A stretch of 64,000 bases of DNA, taken from Kineothrix sp. IPX-CK (GTDB lineage Bacteria > Bacillota > Clostridia > Lachnospirales > Lachnospiraceae). Position 1 is the first letter of the stretch. Each line of letters starts with the position of its first letter. The notes below the pieces were generated by a model. It saw nothing but the letters and a program-made list of their open reading frames with translations. It was not told where the DNA came from and ran no database searches. The stretch covers positions 2,790,001 through 2,854,000 of the forward strand of contig NZ_CP146256.1 of the NCBI RefSeq assembly GCF_039134705.1, in the 5' to 3' direction. Below are positions 16,493-26,209 of this stretch, piece after piece. Both the position numbers and the translations under genes were made by a program.

Positions 16493-19117
16493 CTATATCT
16501 CTTCTTCGATAAGCTGTTCGAACTCTTCCATGCTCATCAACACTTTCCTCGGCTTGGTGCCTTCCTCTTCGCCTACAACACCCGCATCGCACAGTTGATC
16601 CATAATGCGTGCCGCCCGGTTAAAGCCGATTTTAAAAACTCTTTGCAACATTCCGATAGAAGCCTTGTCCTTGTCGATAATAAATCTTCCTGCCTCTACA
16701 AAATATTGATCTCTGCTGCTCGTGCCGTCTTCTCCTGCGCCGGCAGAACCCTGGCTTGCCGAACCCATATTTTGTATCTTCTCTTCCACATCTTCGCTGT
16801 AAATATTGCCAATCGCCTGATTTTTCAAGTAATCCACCACATCCGACACCTCTTTGTCCGAGACAAAGGCGCCTTGTATTCTCGCCGGCTTGGGATACCC
16901 CTGAGGATAAAAGAGCATATCCCCCTTTCCTAACAGCTTCTCCGCGCCGTTCATATCCAAAATAGTACGGGAATCCACGCCGCTGGATACAGCAAATGCC
17001 ACACGGCTTGGCATATTCGCTTTAATCAGACCGGTAATAACGTCTACCGAAGGCCGCTGCGTCGCTATGATCAGATGAATACCCGCCGCCCTCGCAAGCT
17101 GTGCCAATCGGCAGATAGATTCCTCCACTTCACCGGGCGCCACCATCATAAGATCCGCAAGCTCGTCTACAATAATCACAATTTGAGGCATTGGAGCAGG
17201 TGCATCCGCCTCTCCCCTTGCCCTTCTTTCTTCTGCGGCTCTGTTAAAGCCCTTTAAATCACGTACGTTGTAATCCGCAAACTGCTTATATCTTTCAGTC
17301 ATCTCCGCAACACCCCAGTGAAGCGCCGCCGCCGCTTTCTTCGGATCAGTCACCACCGGAATGAGCAGATGGGGAATCCCGTTATACACGCTAAGCTCTA
17401 CAACCTTGGGGTCCACCATAATGAGCTTGACCTCATCGGGATGAGCCTTATATAAAATGCTCATGATAAGTGTATTGATGCAGACTGACTTACCGGAACC
17501 GGTCGCTCCCGCGATAAGCATATGAGGCATCCTCGCGATATCCGCAACCACCGTCTTGCCGCCGATATCCTTACCCACCGCAAATGCCAGCTTAGAGGGG
17601 AATTCCTTGAACTCCTTCGATTCCAATAAATCTCTGAGCGCTACCGCCGAGTTTTCTTTGTTAGGCACTTCTATGCCCACCGCCGCTTTTCCGGGAATCG
17701 GTGCCTCGATTCGGATGTCCGTGGCTGCCAGATTAAGCTTTATGTCGTCCGAAAGCCCTACGATTCTGCTTACCTTTACGCCCTGCTCGGGCTGCATTTC
17801 ATATCTGGTTACCGCCGGCCCCTGACTGATGTCGGTAATAGTAACCTTTACGCCGAAGGTAGCCAAAGTCTGCTGCAAATGCATCGCCGTCTCCTTCAAT
17901 TGGACGGCGGAATCAGCAGTCCCTTTGGAGGCCCCTTTTTGCAGAAGCTTAAGCGGGGGAAAGACATACTTTTTCACGCCGCCCTTTTCCTGCGCCTTTA
18001 TAATGCTCTCCATATTCTGAGATATGTCGTCTTTTTTCACTGAATCCGTAGCTCGAAGCGGGTCTGTCACACCAGACGAAACCCGTACCGGCTCCGGAGG
18101 CATTTCTTCCTCATCCTCTTCCTCGAACATATCCATTTGCTGTGCCGAAGTAATATGTATTTTGTCGAAATCGATGGCGTGAACGTTTTCACCGGAATTC
18201 TTCACGGTCACATCCACCTCTTTTATATCGTTAGTATCGAAATCCGTCCATGTAATTTCATGAATATCGTCGCTGAGAGCGCCTTCCTTTTCCAGCTCCT
18301 CTTCCTTGGAGGCAAGCGCCGTATCCAGCATAACACCGGTAACCTTTTTATCCATACGCAGAATCTTCTCGTCCTCGCTCTCCTGCGCACGAAGTCTGCG
18401 TTCTTCTTCCTTCATCCTTCGCAGCTCTTCCTGCCTGGCCCGTCTTTCCTGGACCCGCGCTTTTCTTACATAAGCGTCTTCCTTCGTCCTCTCATATACT
18501 CTCTGCCCGCCGCTTCGCATACTGCCCACCAGAGATTTCTCCGTAAGTATGACCAGACAGATTACTGCCAACACAATGAGCATAAGCGCTGTGCCCACCA
18601 TGGACAAAAAATGATAGCTAAGAAAGGTAAGTGTTCCCGCTATTACTCCTCCGCCGTTCTTGCTTTCACTGCATCTTTCATATATTTCCTTTACGTTATA
18701 AAGCGAATCCTGTGTCCATGCTCCTGCGAATAAATCGCAGGACATACCGATTAAGAGAAAAAGAAGTACCGCCGCCACTAATTTTCTCGTCGCAATCCTA
18801 TTTCCCCGATTGGAAATGCCGAAGGCAACGGTTAAGAACAGCACCACCGGCGCTATGTAAGCCGTCAACCCGAAGAGACCGAACAGCATGCTGCTGATAG
18901 AGTCTCCGAATACGCCGACGACACCGAAATTACACAAAAATAAAAAGACTGCCAGCGCAAACACACCTATCAGTATTACTTCATTTTTAATCGCGCTGTC
19001 CATAGGTTCACTTTGTCTGGAGGATTTTGAATTCGTCGCCTTTCGTTTTCGCGAAGACGTATTGCGGGAATAGCTTTTCTTAGCGTTTCCCTTTCTATTT
19101 CCTTGTCCGGATGCCAT
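16493..19117 (-). CDS. DNA translocase FtsK/SpoIIIE
   Basis: 874 aa. A basic N-terminus is followed by four membrane helices (about 45-195), a charged coiled linker (about 205-350), and the RecA-like motor with Walker A GATGSGKS (about 537-544), Walker B IVIIVDELADLM (about 645-656) and the C-terminal winged-helix gamma domain (about 805-870, LQRVFKIGFNRAARIMDQL) that reads KOPS/SRS sequences. It pumps chromosomes through the division or sporulation septum. The adjacent tepA gene, as near Bacillus spoIIIE, and the sporulation background favour a SpoIIIE role; the family cannot be split safely by sequence alone. RBS AGGGGG. Confidence 0.96.
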   Translation of the reverse strand: MASGQGNRKGNAKKSYSRNTSSRKRKATNSKSSRQSEPMDSAIKNEVILIGVFALAVFLFLCNFGVVGVFGDSISSMLFGLFGLTAYIAPVVLFLTVAFGISNRGNRIATRKLVAAVLLFLLIGMSCDLFAGAWTQDSLYNVKEIYERCSESKNGGGVIAGTLTFLSYHFLSMVGTALMLIVLAVICLVILTEKSLVGSMRSGGQRVYERTKEDAYVRKARVQERRARQEELRRMKEEERRLRAQESEDEKILRMDKKVTGVMLDTALASKEEELEKEGALSDDIHEITWTDFDTNDIKEVDVTVKNSGENVHAIDFDKIHITSAQQMDMFEEEDEEEMPPEPVRVSSGVTDPLRATDSVKKDDISQNMESIIKAQEKGGVKKYVFPPLKLLQKGASKGTADSAVQLKETAMHLQQTLATFGVKVTITDISQGPAVTRYEMQPEQGVKVSRIVGLSDDIKLNLAATDIRIEAPIPGKAAVGIEVPNKENSAVALRDLLESKEFKEFPSKLAFAVGKDIGGKTVVADIARMPHMLIAGATGSGKSVCINTLIMSILYKAHPDEVKLIMVDPKVVELSVYNGIPHLLIPVVTDPKKAAAALHWGVAEMTERYKQFADYNVRDLKGFNRAAEERRARGEADAPAPMPQIVIIVDELADLMMVAPGEVEESICRLAQLARAAGIHLIIATQRPSVDVITGLIKANMPSRVAFAVSSGVDSRTILDMNGAEKLLGKGDMLFYPQGYPKPARIQGAFVSDKEVSDVVDYLKNQAIGNIYSEDVEEKIQNMGSASQGSAGAGEDGTSSRDQYFVEAGRFIIDKDKASIGMLQRVFKIGFNRAARIMDQLCDAGVVGEEEGTKPRKVLMSMEEFEQLIEEEI

Positions 19118-19190
19118 ACTATATGCCCCCTAAGCCTGCGTAATTTACTGAACTTATATAGTATAGCATCTAAAATGAAAGTTGTCATCC

Positions 19191-19958
19191 TCATACATTT
19201 CTTTTTTTATTCTCGGCCTTATCGGCGTTTTTGCTTTTTTCTTTATCAATGATGCTGTGCAAATGCTCCATAGCCTCCTTTACTCCGCCCACCTCGTTGA
19301 TAATTCCTTCGTTCACCGCTTCCTGTCCGACGAGAATTGTCCCTACATCCTTTGTCAGCACTCCGGTCTCCATCATCAGCTCCTCGAACCTAGATTTGCT
19401 GATTCTGCAATGGCTGCATACGAATCCGGTTATCCGGTTTTGAATCTGTTTGAAATAATCGAAGGTTTGAGGCACGCCGATGACCATCCCGTTCATCCTC
19501 ACAGGATGAATGACCATCGTTCCTGTGGGAACTATATAAGAATAATTGGTGCTCACCGAAATCGGTACGCCGATGGAATGACTTCCTCCCAAGACCAGAG
19601 ATACGCTAGGTTTGCTCAAAGAGGCTATCATCTCCGCTATAGCCAAGCCCGCCTCAACATCTCCTCCCATCGTATTGAGCAGAACTAATACTCCGTCGAT
19701 TTCGTTGCTATCCTCAATTGCTGCCAGTTCAGGTAAAATGTGCTCATATTTGGTCGTTTTGGAGGTGCCGTTCAGATTGTCATGTCCTTCTATTTCTCCA
19801 ATAATAGTAATCAGATGGATCTTATGCTTCTTATCATTTTTATCCAGCGTGAGCTGACCGCTCCTTTCGATCCTTTCATCGCGGTGCTTTTCACTCTCCG
19901 CCTTTTTGTCCACATCTTTTTCTTCCTTTTCGATATCCTTTGACTTTTGATTTCCCAT
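19191..19958 (-). CDS. tepA: ClpP-like serine protease TepA
   Basis: 255 aa. A highly charged N-terminal tail (about 1-50, Lys/Glu/Asp) precedes a ClpP/crotonase-fold protease domain. Catalytic residues can be placed by analogy to ClpP: Ser in LGGSHSIGVP (about 125-134), His in MVIHPVRM, Asp in LTKDVGTIL. Internal sequence TFDYFKQIQNRITGFVCSHC is typical of the TepA group (translocation-enhancing protein, YmfB in Bacillus). It lies 73 bases upstream of the FtsK/SpoIIIE gene, the conserved neighbourhood. RBS GGAGG. Substrates are not established; a role in protein export or sporulation has been suggested for the family. Confidence 0.88.
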   Translation of the reverse strand: MGNQKSKDIEKEEKDVDKKAESEKHRDERIERSGQLTLDKNDKKHKIHLITIIGEIEGHDNLNGTSKTTKYEHILPELAAIEDSNEIDGVLVLLNTMGGDVEAGLAIAEMIASLSKPSVSLVLGGSHSIGVPISVSTNYSYIVPTGTMVIHPVRMNGMVIGVPQTFDYFKQIQNRITGFVCSHCRISKSRFEELMMETGVLTKDVGTILVGQEAVNEGIINEVGGVKEAMEHLHSIIDKEKSKNADKAENKKRNV

Positions 19959-20101
19959 GGTTGCCTCCAGTTTTACAATTTCTGTCCTTAGTTTGCATGG
20001 AATTCATTTTTTTATACATAGAACAAAAGTGTTCTTCACATAACTCTTGCGGCCAGGCTCTTCGATAGCACAAAATAGGAGTTCTTTCCTATTAAATAAA
20101 T

Positions 20102-20146
20102 AAGACCGCTTTCGATCCGGCATATGCCAGGGACGAAAAGCGGTCT
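20102..20146 (-). terminator. Terminator after the large membrane protein gene
   Basis: Arms AGACCGCTTTTCG and CGAAAGCGGTCT (20134-20146 and 20103-20114 on the plus strand), one bulged T, followed on the minus strand by TTATTTATTT. A second small stem (AATAGGA/TCCTATT, 20074-20093) follows it before tepA. Confidence 0.75.
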
Positions 20147-20167
20147 GGAAATCAGTAAAACTATTAA

Positions 20168-21796
20168 TCAAATATCAAAATCATCATTTTCCTTAGCGGA
20201 AATATCGTAATCCATCTGTTCGGGTGAAACCTCTACGGCATAATCCATATCCTTCTTTACATGCTTTTTCGGAAGGGGCATCGGATTTTCTATAAATTTT
20301 ATTTCTTTCTTAACTTCTTCTCTGCTTACAACTTCCTTATTTGCATCTTCAGGTCCTAAAAGTATGTCATTTTCCCGCACAGTTTCTTCCAGTACGGCTT
20401 CTGCTTGCACATCACTTTTCTGTAAATCTTTCGCCTGTGCCGCTTGTACTTGTGTATCACTTTCCGGCGCATCATCTATCTGTATATCTTCAACCTCTAT
20501 GTCGTTAATCTGCATCTTTCCTGCCGGAGAAGCCGCCGCTTTTTCTTCCGCTTCTACTCCCATAGAGCAAAGTCCCAGTCCCGCTAATGTCCCCCATATA
20601 ACGACTGCAAAAATTCCGTAATCCATCCGTCCGATTCCGGAAAAGCTTATAGCAGTAAGCGCAGCGAGAAACAGTACCCATGCGTCCAGCCGTTGACGTT
20701 TGCGCATCAAAAATCCTACTGCACCAAGCGCCGCAATAAAACAAATGACCGTGCCGACCACCGGCTGAGCATCCGGTGCCGGAATTAAATAGCGGGGACG
20801 GATGTTATTTCCATACTGTAAACCCCATGCCGATGCAATATCCATAAAGCTCTGCCCCGAATATATCCCATCCAGCCAGGTAAGCCCCGCTGCCGCAAAC
20901 AATGCCGATGCAAGGATTACGGCAAATTGTATTCCTACTCTAATATTTTTTCTTTCCTTCGAAGTCCTTCTTGTTTCTTTTATCACCACGAAGCCCATGC
21001 CTGCAAAAAAGAAAAGAGTAATTCCCAAAATATCTAGATAGGATATTATTCCTATGTAAATTCCTAACAGCAAAAAAGCGAAATAACTCCTCTTCTTTGT
21101 GTAGCCGCCCTTTACCAGTCCGCGCATATATAACCCCGTCAGCCAAAGCCCTGCCGCATATAAAAGGAGATATAAACCTTGAGGGGTAAGGCTGAACATA
21201 TTCTCCATGAACGCCGGAGAAACCGCCATGAACGCTACCGCACAAAGAGCCGTTACCCTGCCCGACAACAATCGTATCCCAAAATAAAGAAGAAACATCG
21301 AAAGCAGCTGCAAAACGAGCTGTAACCACACTCCTGCCTCCGCCTTATTTCCCATAAAAGAAAATACAGCGGACAAAAGCGTCGTATATACATAGGAAGC
21401 GCCGTGAGTGATATTGGGGATTCCTCCGCCGTCCGTCACCTGCGCCATCTCATAAAACATATTCCGCTCCACAGTCCCGCCGGCATGCAGCAGATAATAA
21501 ATACGATATAAAACAGCACCGGCAAATATACACATAGCAAGAAAACATTCCCACATATTTGCAAAATGCTTATCCTTCGGTATCCTTTCGGCCGCATATG
21601 CCACTATCTTTGATCCGGCAAACCACAGTCCGACCACGCCGGCAAAAAGCAGGCACACACACCCTGCCGCCAAATAATTGCTCATCCCCCACGTATATAT
21701 GCTTATAGTAATTATGCAGGTCGCGAGCAAAACACCTGTTATCGCCATATAAAGCAACCATAGCAGATAACTAAACCATGTTTTCTTCATCTTCAT
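20168..21796 (-). CDS. Polytopic membrane protein, GT39/PMT-like glycosyltransferase-type
   Basis: 542 aa with about eleven to twelve hydrophobic helices through residue about 420 and a long hydrophilic acidic tail. An early loop (YYLLHAGGTVERNMFYEMAQ) and the repeated short membrane pairs resemble lipid-linked sugar transferases of the GT-C superfamily (family 39 type), but I do not see a clear catalytic DxD/EE motif, so the enzymatic role is not proven. The tail ends with a block IKFIENPMPLPKKHVKKDMDY that resembles a C-terminal tag I associate with Lachnospiraceae members of this family. It is followed by a terminator and preceded by O-acetylhomoserine sulfhydrylase on the same strand. Confidence 0.6.
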   Translation of the reverse strand: MKMKKTWFSYLLWLLYMAITGVLLATCIITISIYTWGMSNYLAAGCVCLLFAGVVGLWFAGSKIVAYAAERIPKDKHFANMWECFLAMCIFAGAVLYRIYYLLHAGGTVERNMFYEMAQVTDGGGIPNITHGASYVYTTLLSAVFSFMGNKAEAGVWLQLVLQLLSMFLLYFGIRLLSGRVTALCAVAFMAVSPAFMENMFSLTPQGLYLLLYAAGLWLTGLYMRGLVKGGYTKKRSYFAFLLLGIYIGIISYLDILGITLFFFAGMGFVVIKETRRTSKERKNIRVGIQFAVILASALFAAAGLTWLDGIYSGQSFMDIASAWGLQYGNNIRPRYLIPAPDAQPVVGTVICFIAALGAVGFLMRKRQRLDAWVLFLAALTAISFSGIGRMDYGIFAVVIWGTLAGLGLCSMGVEAEEKAAASPAGKMQINDIEVEDIQIDDAPESDTQVQAAQAKDLQKSDVQAEAVLEETVRENDILLGPEDANKEVVSREEVKKEIKFIENPMPLPKKHVKKDMDYAVEVSPEQMDYDISAKENDDFDI

Positions 21797-21854
21797 GTTC
21801 TTTCGTTTCCTTACGGTTTATACCATTTTATACTTTCCGCTAAAAAGGTATTCC

Positions 21855-23138
21855 TTATATTTTCCTAAGCGCCTGTTCCAAATCCGCTATAATATCGTCC
21901 GCATTTTCGATTCCTACCGAGAAACGAATCAAATCAGGAGCAACTCCCGATTCCACAAGCTGAGCATCCGTCATCTGTCTATGGGTATGACTGGCAGGAT
22001 GCAGCACGCAGGTTCTGGCATCCGCCACATGAGTCACAATAGCTGCCAGCTTCAGGTGATCCATCATTCCCGAAGCTGCGCTGCGTCCGCCCTTTGGCCC
22101 AAAGGAGATGACGCCGCAGGTTCCCTTCGGCATGTACTTCTGTGCCAGCTCATAATATTTGTTTCCTTTAAGTCCCGGATAATTTACCCAGGCCACCTTT
22201 TCATGCCTTTCCAGGTACTCGGCCACCTTCCGGGCGTTCTCACAATGTCTGGGGACTCTAAGATGCAGCGTTTCCAGCCCTATATTCAGTAAAAAGGAGT
22301 TCTGCGGAGACTGGGCAGACCCCAAGTCGCGCATGAGCTGCGAAGTCGCCTTAGTAATATACGCCAGCTTGCCGAACTTCTCGGTATATGTGATACCGTG
22401 ATAGGACTCATCCGGCTGACAGAGTCCGGGATATTTGTCCGGATACTTGCTCCAATCGAAATTACCGGAGTCCACAATCGCCCCGCCCAGGCACATGGCA
22501 TGTCCATCCATATATTTGGTCGTGGAATGAGTCACGATATCCGCCCCCCACTGAAACGGGTTACAGTTAATTGGGGTAGCAAATGTATTATCTATAATCA
22601 AAGGAACCTGATGAGAATGCGCCAAGCGGGCAAATTTCTCGATGTCCAAAACAACCAAAGCCGGATTGGCAATCGTTTCTGCCAGCACGCACCTCGTATT
22701 CTCCTTAAATGCCTGATTTAACTCCTCTTCCGAAGCATCGGGATCTACCACAGTGCATTCGATACCCATCTTTTTCATGGTAACGGTCAAAAGGTTAAAT
22801 GTTCCTCCATAAACCTTGGAAGAAAGTACTATGTGAGATCCAGCCTCACATATATTGAATATCGCATAATAGTTCGCCGCCTGGCCGGAGGATGTCAGCA
22901 TAGCCGCTACACCGCCTTCCAGCTCGCAGATTTTCTGAGCTACGAATTCGTTGGTAGGATTCTGCAGCCTTGAATAGAAGAAACCACTTTCCTCCAAATC
23001 AAACAGCCTTCCCATCTGCTCAGAGCTTTCGTATTTATATGTAGTGCTTTGATAGATTGGCAGTATTCTGGGCTCTCCGTTCTTAGGCTTCCATCCTGAT
23101 TGGATACATATCGTTTCCTTTGCGTATTCGCCGCTCAT
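21855..23138 (-). CDS. O-acetylhomoserine sulfhydrylase (PLP-dependent)
   Basis: 427 aa. Cys/Met metabolism PLP family: IYQSTTYKYES near residue 30, FFYSRLQNPTNEFVAQKI (about 52-70), PLP lysine in VTHSTTKYMDGHA (about 205), and VADARTCVLHPASHTHRQM near the end, a pattern of the OAH/OAS sulfhydrylase (MetY) branch rather than cystathionine gamma-synthase, which is shorter. It forms homocysteine from O-acetylhomoserine and sulfide. RBS GGGAGGG. It is the only methionine/cysteine gene in the window; 25 bases separate it from the CFI-box gene upstream. No S-box leader is present in the short gap. Confidence 0.93.
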   Translation of the reverse strand: MSGEYAKETICIQSGWKPKNGEPRILPIYQSTTYKYESSEQMGRLFDLEESGFFYSRLQNPTNEFVAQKICELEGGVAAMLTSSGQAANYYAIFNICEAGSHIVLSSKVYGGTFNLLTVTMKKMGIECTVVDPDASEEELNQAFKENTRCVLAETIANPALVVLDIEKFARLAHSHQVPLIIDNTFATPINCNPFQWGADIVTHSTTKYMDGHAMCLGGAIVDSGNFDWSKYPDKYPGLCQPDESYHGITYTEKFGKLAYITKATSQLMRDLGSAQSPQNSFLLNIGLETLHLRVPRHCENARKVAEYLERHEKVAWVNYPGLKGNKYYELAQKYMPKGTCGVISFGPKGGRSAASGMMDHLKLAAIVTHVADARTCVLHPASHTHRQMTDAQLVESGVAPDLIRFSVGIENADDIIADLEQALRKI

Positions 23139-23163
23139 TTTATACCCTCCCGTACTGCATCAT

Positions 23164-23934
23164 CTATTTCTTATCTTTCGCCGTTATTATATATTGTTCC
23201 TGCAATTCTTCCATCATTTTTATATATTCTCTGCCGCACTGTTCCTTCTCGCCCATTTCGATATAAGCGATACACAGTTTTAAATATCTCTCCCATATAT
23301 AACGGTATTTTCCCTCCGCATCGGCAGATTTGTCGATTCTCTTTACGATGGTAGGCGCAATATCATAATATCTGTTTACCAACGACTCTCCATTTTCAGT
23401 CAGTGCAAGATAATTGTCTCTATAATCTCTTAAAAGATTCAGCTCATAACAATCCTCCGGCTTGTTCAGACTTCTGCATACGGCAGTAGTCACATAACAT
23501 AGCTTGCTCTTAAAGCCCGCTTGAATGCTGGCTGCATCCGCAGTCTTTATATTGTTTCCTTTGAACCTGGCTGCCCATCTTTCGCATATGGTATCTGTAA
23601 GGAGCTGTGCCTTCAACTGCTTTCCTTCCAAAACGGCAGGCATGAAATAAACCGCCATGAACATGTTAAAGTTTAACTGTCGATTGCTTTTTTTGACCTT
23701 ATTCTTCTCTTCATCCAGAACACCTGCCACATAGGAAACGAGAAAATCCGCAAATTTTCCTATGGCATCTTCCTCATCTTCGGAAACGAGCATCTGATTC
23801 AGTTCCTCAAAAAAATCATGGTTCTTCTCCAGATATGTGTTCAGCAAATCTCCATATGTATCCTTTTTAAATCCACGGATCTGGACTTCCATCTCTTCAA
23901 AAAGCGGTGCTATATTTTTCAGCATTTCATTCAT
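23164..23934 (-). CDS. CFI-box C-terminal domain protein, function unknown
   Basis: 256 aa, soluble, mostly helical and charged. The C-terminal half carries a pattern like the CFI-box: a Cys-containing segment (LCYVTTAVCRSLNKPEDCYE, about 155-174), LNLLRDYRDNYLALTENGE with the conserved LRxxRDxxL, then LVNRYYDIAPTIVKRID. In better known CFI-box proteins the first element reads CFIATAAYG; here it is diverged. The N-terminal half (1-140) is unrecognised. It lies between yebC (62 bases downstream) and the sulfhydrylase gene. Role unknown; the motif is seen directly, the family assignment is moderate. Confidence 0.55.
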   Translation of the reverse strand: MNEMLKNIAPLFEEMEVQIRGFKKDTYGDLLNTYLEKNHDFFEELNQMLVSEDEEDAIGKFADFLVSYVAGVLDEEKNKVKKSNRQLNFNMFMAVYFMPAVLEGKQLKAQLLTDTICERWAARFKGNNIKTADAASIQAGFKSKLCYVTTAVCRSLNKPEDCYELNLLRDYRDNYLALTENGESLVNRYYDIAPTIVKRIDKSADAEGKYRYIWERYLKLCIAYIEMGEKEQCGREYIKMMEELQEQYIITAKDKK

Positions 23935-23965
23935 ACTTTTCTATCCTCTTTACAGCAATTATTCG

Positions 23966-23996
23966 GTAACAGTTCAGCCATTGGCTAAACTGTAAC
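23966..23996 (-). repeat. Inverted repeat after yebC-side gene boundary
   Basis: GTAACAGTTCAGCC and GGCTAAACTGTAAC face each other around ATT, with two mismatches. It lies just after the yebC stop in the direction of transcription. There is no T-run, so it is at best a weak terminator or an mRNA-stabilising stem. Confidence 0.4.
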
Positions 23997-23997
23997 A

Positions 23998-24726
23998 TTA
24001 TTCGTTCCAGTTGTGATAAACAGCCTGTACATCATCGTCTTCGTCGAGAAGGTCCAAGGTCTTTTGAAGATTCTTAAGGGCAGTTTCATCTGTAAGGTCC
24101 ACATAGTTTTGAGGTATCATGGTCACTTCAGCGGATATCATTGTGACTCCTGCTTCCGCAAGCGCCTTGTTCACCGCATCGAAACTGTCCGGATCCGTCA
24201 ATATCTCGTAACTGTCCTCTTCTTCGGAGAAATCCTCCGCCCCCGCATCGAGGGCAATCATCATGAGATCGTCCGCTTCCATCTCACATTCCTCTTTATC
24301 AATAATAATCTGTCCCTTTTGATCGAACATGAATGATACACATCCCGGTGTTCCGATATTTCCCTGCCCCTTCGTAAACGCATTTCTTATATTAGCTGCC
24401 GTACGATTCTGGTTGTCGGTGAGGGCATCTACGATAATCGCAATGCCGTTAGGACCGTAGCCTTCATAAGTAACGTATTTATAGTTTACATTTCCCACAT
24501 CTCCGGCAGCCTTTTTAATTCCTCTGTCGATCGTATCGTTAGGCATATTATTTGCCTTCGCTTTTGCAATAACCTGCGACAGTTTAAAGTTGTTCGACGG
24601 GTCCGGGCCTCCCTCCTTTACTGCTACTGCAATTTCTCTTCCAAGAATGGTAAAAATCTTTCCTTTCGCCGCGTCGTTCTTTTCCTTCTTATGCTTTATA
24701 TTTGCAAACTTTGAATGTCCTGACAT
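23998..24726 (-). CDS. yebC: YebC/PmpR family regulatory or translation factor
   Basis: 242 aa. Starts MSGHSKFANIKHKKEKNDAAKGK, the invariant N-terminus of the family, with GYGPNGIAIIVDALTDNQNR (about 85-104) and the FDQKGQIIID segment in the middle. YebC proteins were described as DNA-binding regulators and more recently as ribosome-associated factors easing synthesis of proline-rich stretches. The gene starts on the base after the stop of the CBS-domain gene, with its GGAGAAAAG site inside that gene's 3' end, so it is translationally linked. It is followed by an inverted repeat. Confidence 0.97.
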   Translation of the reverse strand: MSGHSKFANIKHKKEKNDAAKGKIFTILGREIAVAVKEGGPDPSNNFKLSQVIAKAKANNMPNDTIDRGIKKAAGDVGNVNYKYVTYEGYGPNGIAIIVDALTDNQNRTAANIRNAFTKGQGNIGTPGCVSFMFDQKGQIIIDKEECEMEADDLMMIALDAGAEDFSEEEDSYEILTDPDSFDAVNKALAEAGVTMISAEVTMIPQNYVDLTDETALKNLQKTLDLLDEDDDVQAVYHNWNE

Positions 24727-26124
24727 TTAACTTTTCTCCTTTTTTCCCTTTTCATCATCTTCAAAAACAACTTCCTGCTCCGGCTCCTTTATTTTCGTTA
24801 CCAGAACACTTAAAATCATCTTGCTTTCCACAGACAATATTCTAAAATTATAGCCTCCGACATCTATATCAAACGCTTCGCCCTCTTCCGGAATCTTGTC
24901 CAACTTAGAAATCATAAAGCCGTTCAGCGTATCGAATTCCTCCTCTTCGAAGGAAATATCGAACAGATCCTCCAATTCCTCTAAAGGAGTCTGCCCGTCT
25001 ATGATGTACTCGTCTTCATTGTCCGTCTCTTCTATATATTCCTCGTCCTCGTCGTATTCATCCAGGATGTTCCCCACGATTTCTTCCAGGATGTCCTCCA
25101 TCGCAAGCAGCCCCGACGTCTGCCCGTACTCGTCCACAATTATGACCATCTGCGTCTTTGTGGATTGCATCATCTGAAACAGCCCGTCGATGTTTTTCGT
25201 GCCCGGAATGAATACCGGTGCCCGCAAAAGCCCTTTGATTTCCTTAATTGGAATATTCGCCTTTGCACGGGAATTATGCAGTCTCATCGCATCCCGCATA
25301 TGAACGATTCCGATAATATGATCGATATTGTCTTCATATACCGGAAATCTGCTGTTATGGGCATCCATCATGAAGCTTATCGCTTCTTTTAAGGACATAG
25401 TGCCCTCTACCGCGACAATATTCTTTCTGTGTGTCATAATATCCTGCGCCTCTTTATCGCCGAATTCGAAAATATTTGTAATCATTTCCGCTTCCGTCGC
25501 CTGCAGAACGCCCTGTTCGTGACCTTCATTCACCATGGATATGATTTCTTCTTCCGTCACGTCGCTTACATCCTTATCCGCCTTCAGCCCGAACAAACGC
25601 AGTATACCATCGGCCGTTACCGTTGCCAGACCTGTAAAGGGGGATAGCGCCCCTGTCACATAATAGACAAGATTGATACATAAATATGCCCATTTCTCAG
25701 GATATCTCGCTCCCAGCCTCTTAGGAAGCAGCACGCCGAAGGTCAGCAATATGTAGATCAAAGCTGCCGTCATTAAGATTGCTCCAAGCAAATATATCCC
25801 CGGCGATTCCAATCCCAGAGAAGCGTCCATAAACCGGCTTATGCCACGTATCCATATTTTCAGGAAAAAACTTCCCATGAGGATGTGTATCAATATGGAT
25901 ACCAGCTGCACCGTGTTCACATACTTCGCAGGAGCCTCCATAATAGACCAAAGACGTCTAGCCCTTTTGTCAGAGGACAATTTGTCCTTATCCTCTTTCG
26001 CTCTCTTTTCCACATCCTTTATATTCAGACAGTGAATTGCCGAACCGAATCCATAAAAAAACATATCGATCAATAATAATACGACAAAAATAATTATACT
26101 GGCAGTAGGCCCAGCATCATCCAT
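24727..26124 (-). CDS. CNNM/CBS-domain membrane protein (hemolysin/CorC family)
   Basis: 465 aa. An N-terminal CNNM (DUF21) domain with four membrane helices (about 8-170, including GFGSAIHCLN) is followed by a CBS pair (MTHRKNIVAVEGTMSLKEAI ... SRFPVYEDNIDHIIGIVHMRD ... QMVIIVDEYGQTSGLLAMED, about 230-360) and a C-terminal CorC_HlyC domain (about 385-460). Members are linked to magnesium or cobalt transport; the hemolysin name is historical. The ATG at 26124 follows AAAGGAGAT; the frame opens nine codons earlier. It abuts yebC. A very acidic stretch (about 360-385) separates CBS and CorC domains. Confidence 0.9.
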   Translation of the reverse strand: MDDAGPTASIIIFVVLLLIDMFFYGFGSAIHCLNIKDVEKRAKEDKDKLSSDKRARRLWSIMEAPAKYVNTVQLVSILIHILMGSFFLKIWIRGISRFMDASLGLESPGIYLLGAILMTAALIYILLTFGVLLPKRLGARYPEKWAYLCINLVYYVTGALSPFTGLATVTADGILRLFGLKADKDVSDVTEEEIISMVNEGHEQGVLQATEAEMITNIFEFGDKEAQDIMTHRKNIVAVEGTMSLKEAISFMMDAHNSRFPVYEDNIDHIIGIVHMRDAMRLHNSRAKANIPIKEIKGLLRAPVFIPGTKNIDGLFQMMQSTKTQMVIIVDEYGQTSGLLAMEDILEEIVGNILDEYDEDEEYIEETDNEDEYIIDGQTPLEELEDLFDISFEEEEFDTLNGFMISKLDKIPEEGEAFDIDVGGYNFRILSVESKMILSVLVTKIKEPEQEVVFEDDEKGKKEKS

Positions 26125-26209
26125 AACATTCCATCTCCTTTTGTACTTCATAAAATATCACACTAAACTATATCATTTTACTTTCTTATCGTCAAGTTTA
26201 AGCCCTTTC

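Noticed and set aside
18137..18733. 198-codon plus-strand frame in the ftsK/spoIIIE linker region
   Set aside because: Antisense to the motor protein's linker, rich in Phe/His/Ser with no motif; a shadow of a biased minus-strand gene.
19891..20073. 60-codon minus frame upstream of tepA
   Set aside because: Overlaps the tepA start in another frame, no conserved pattern; the true tepA start has a GGAGG site and follows downstream.
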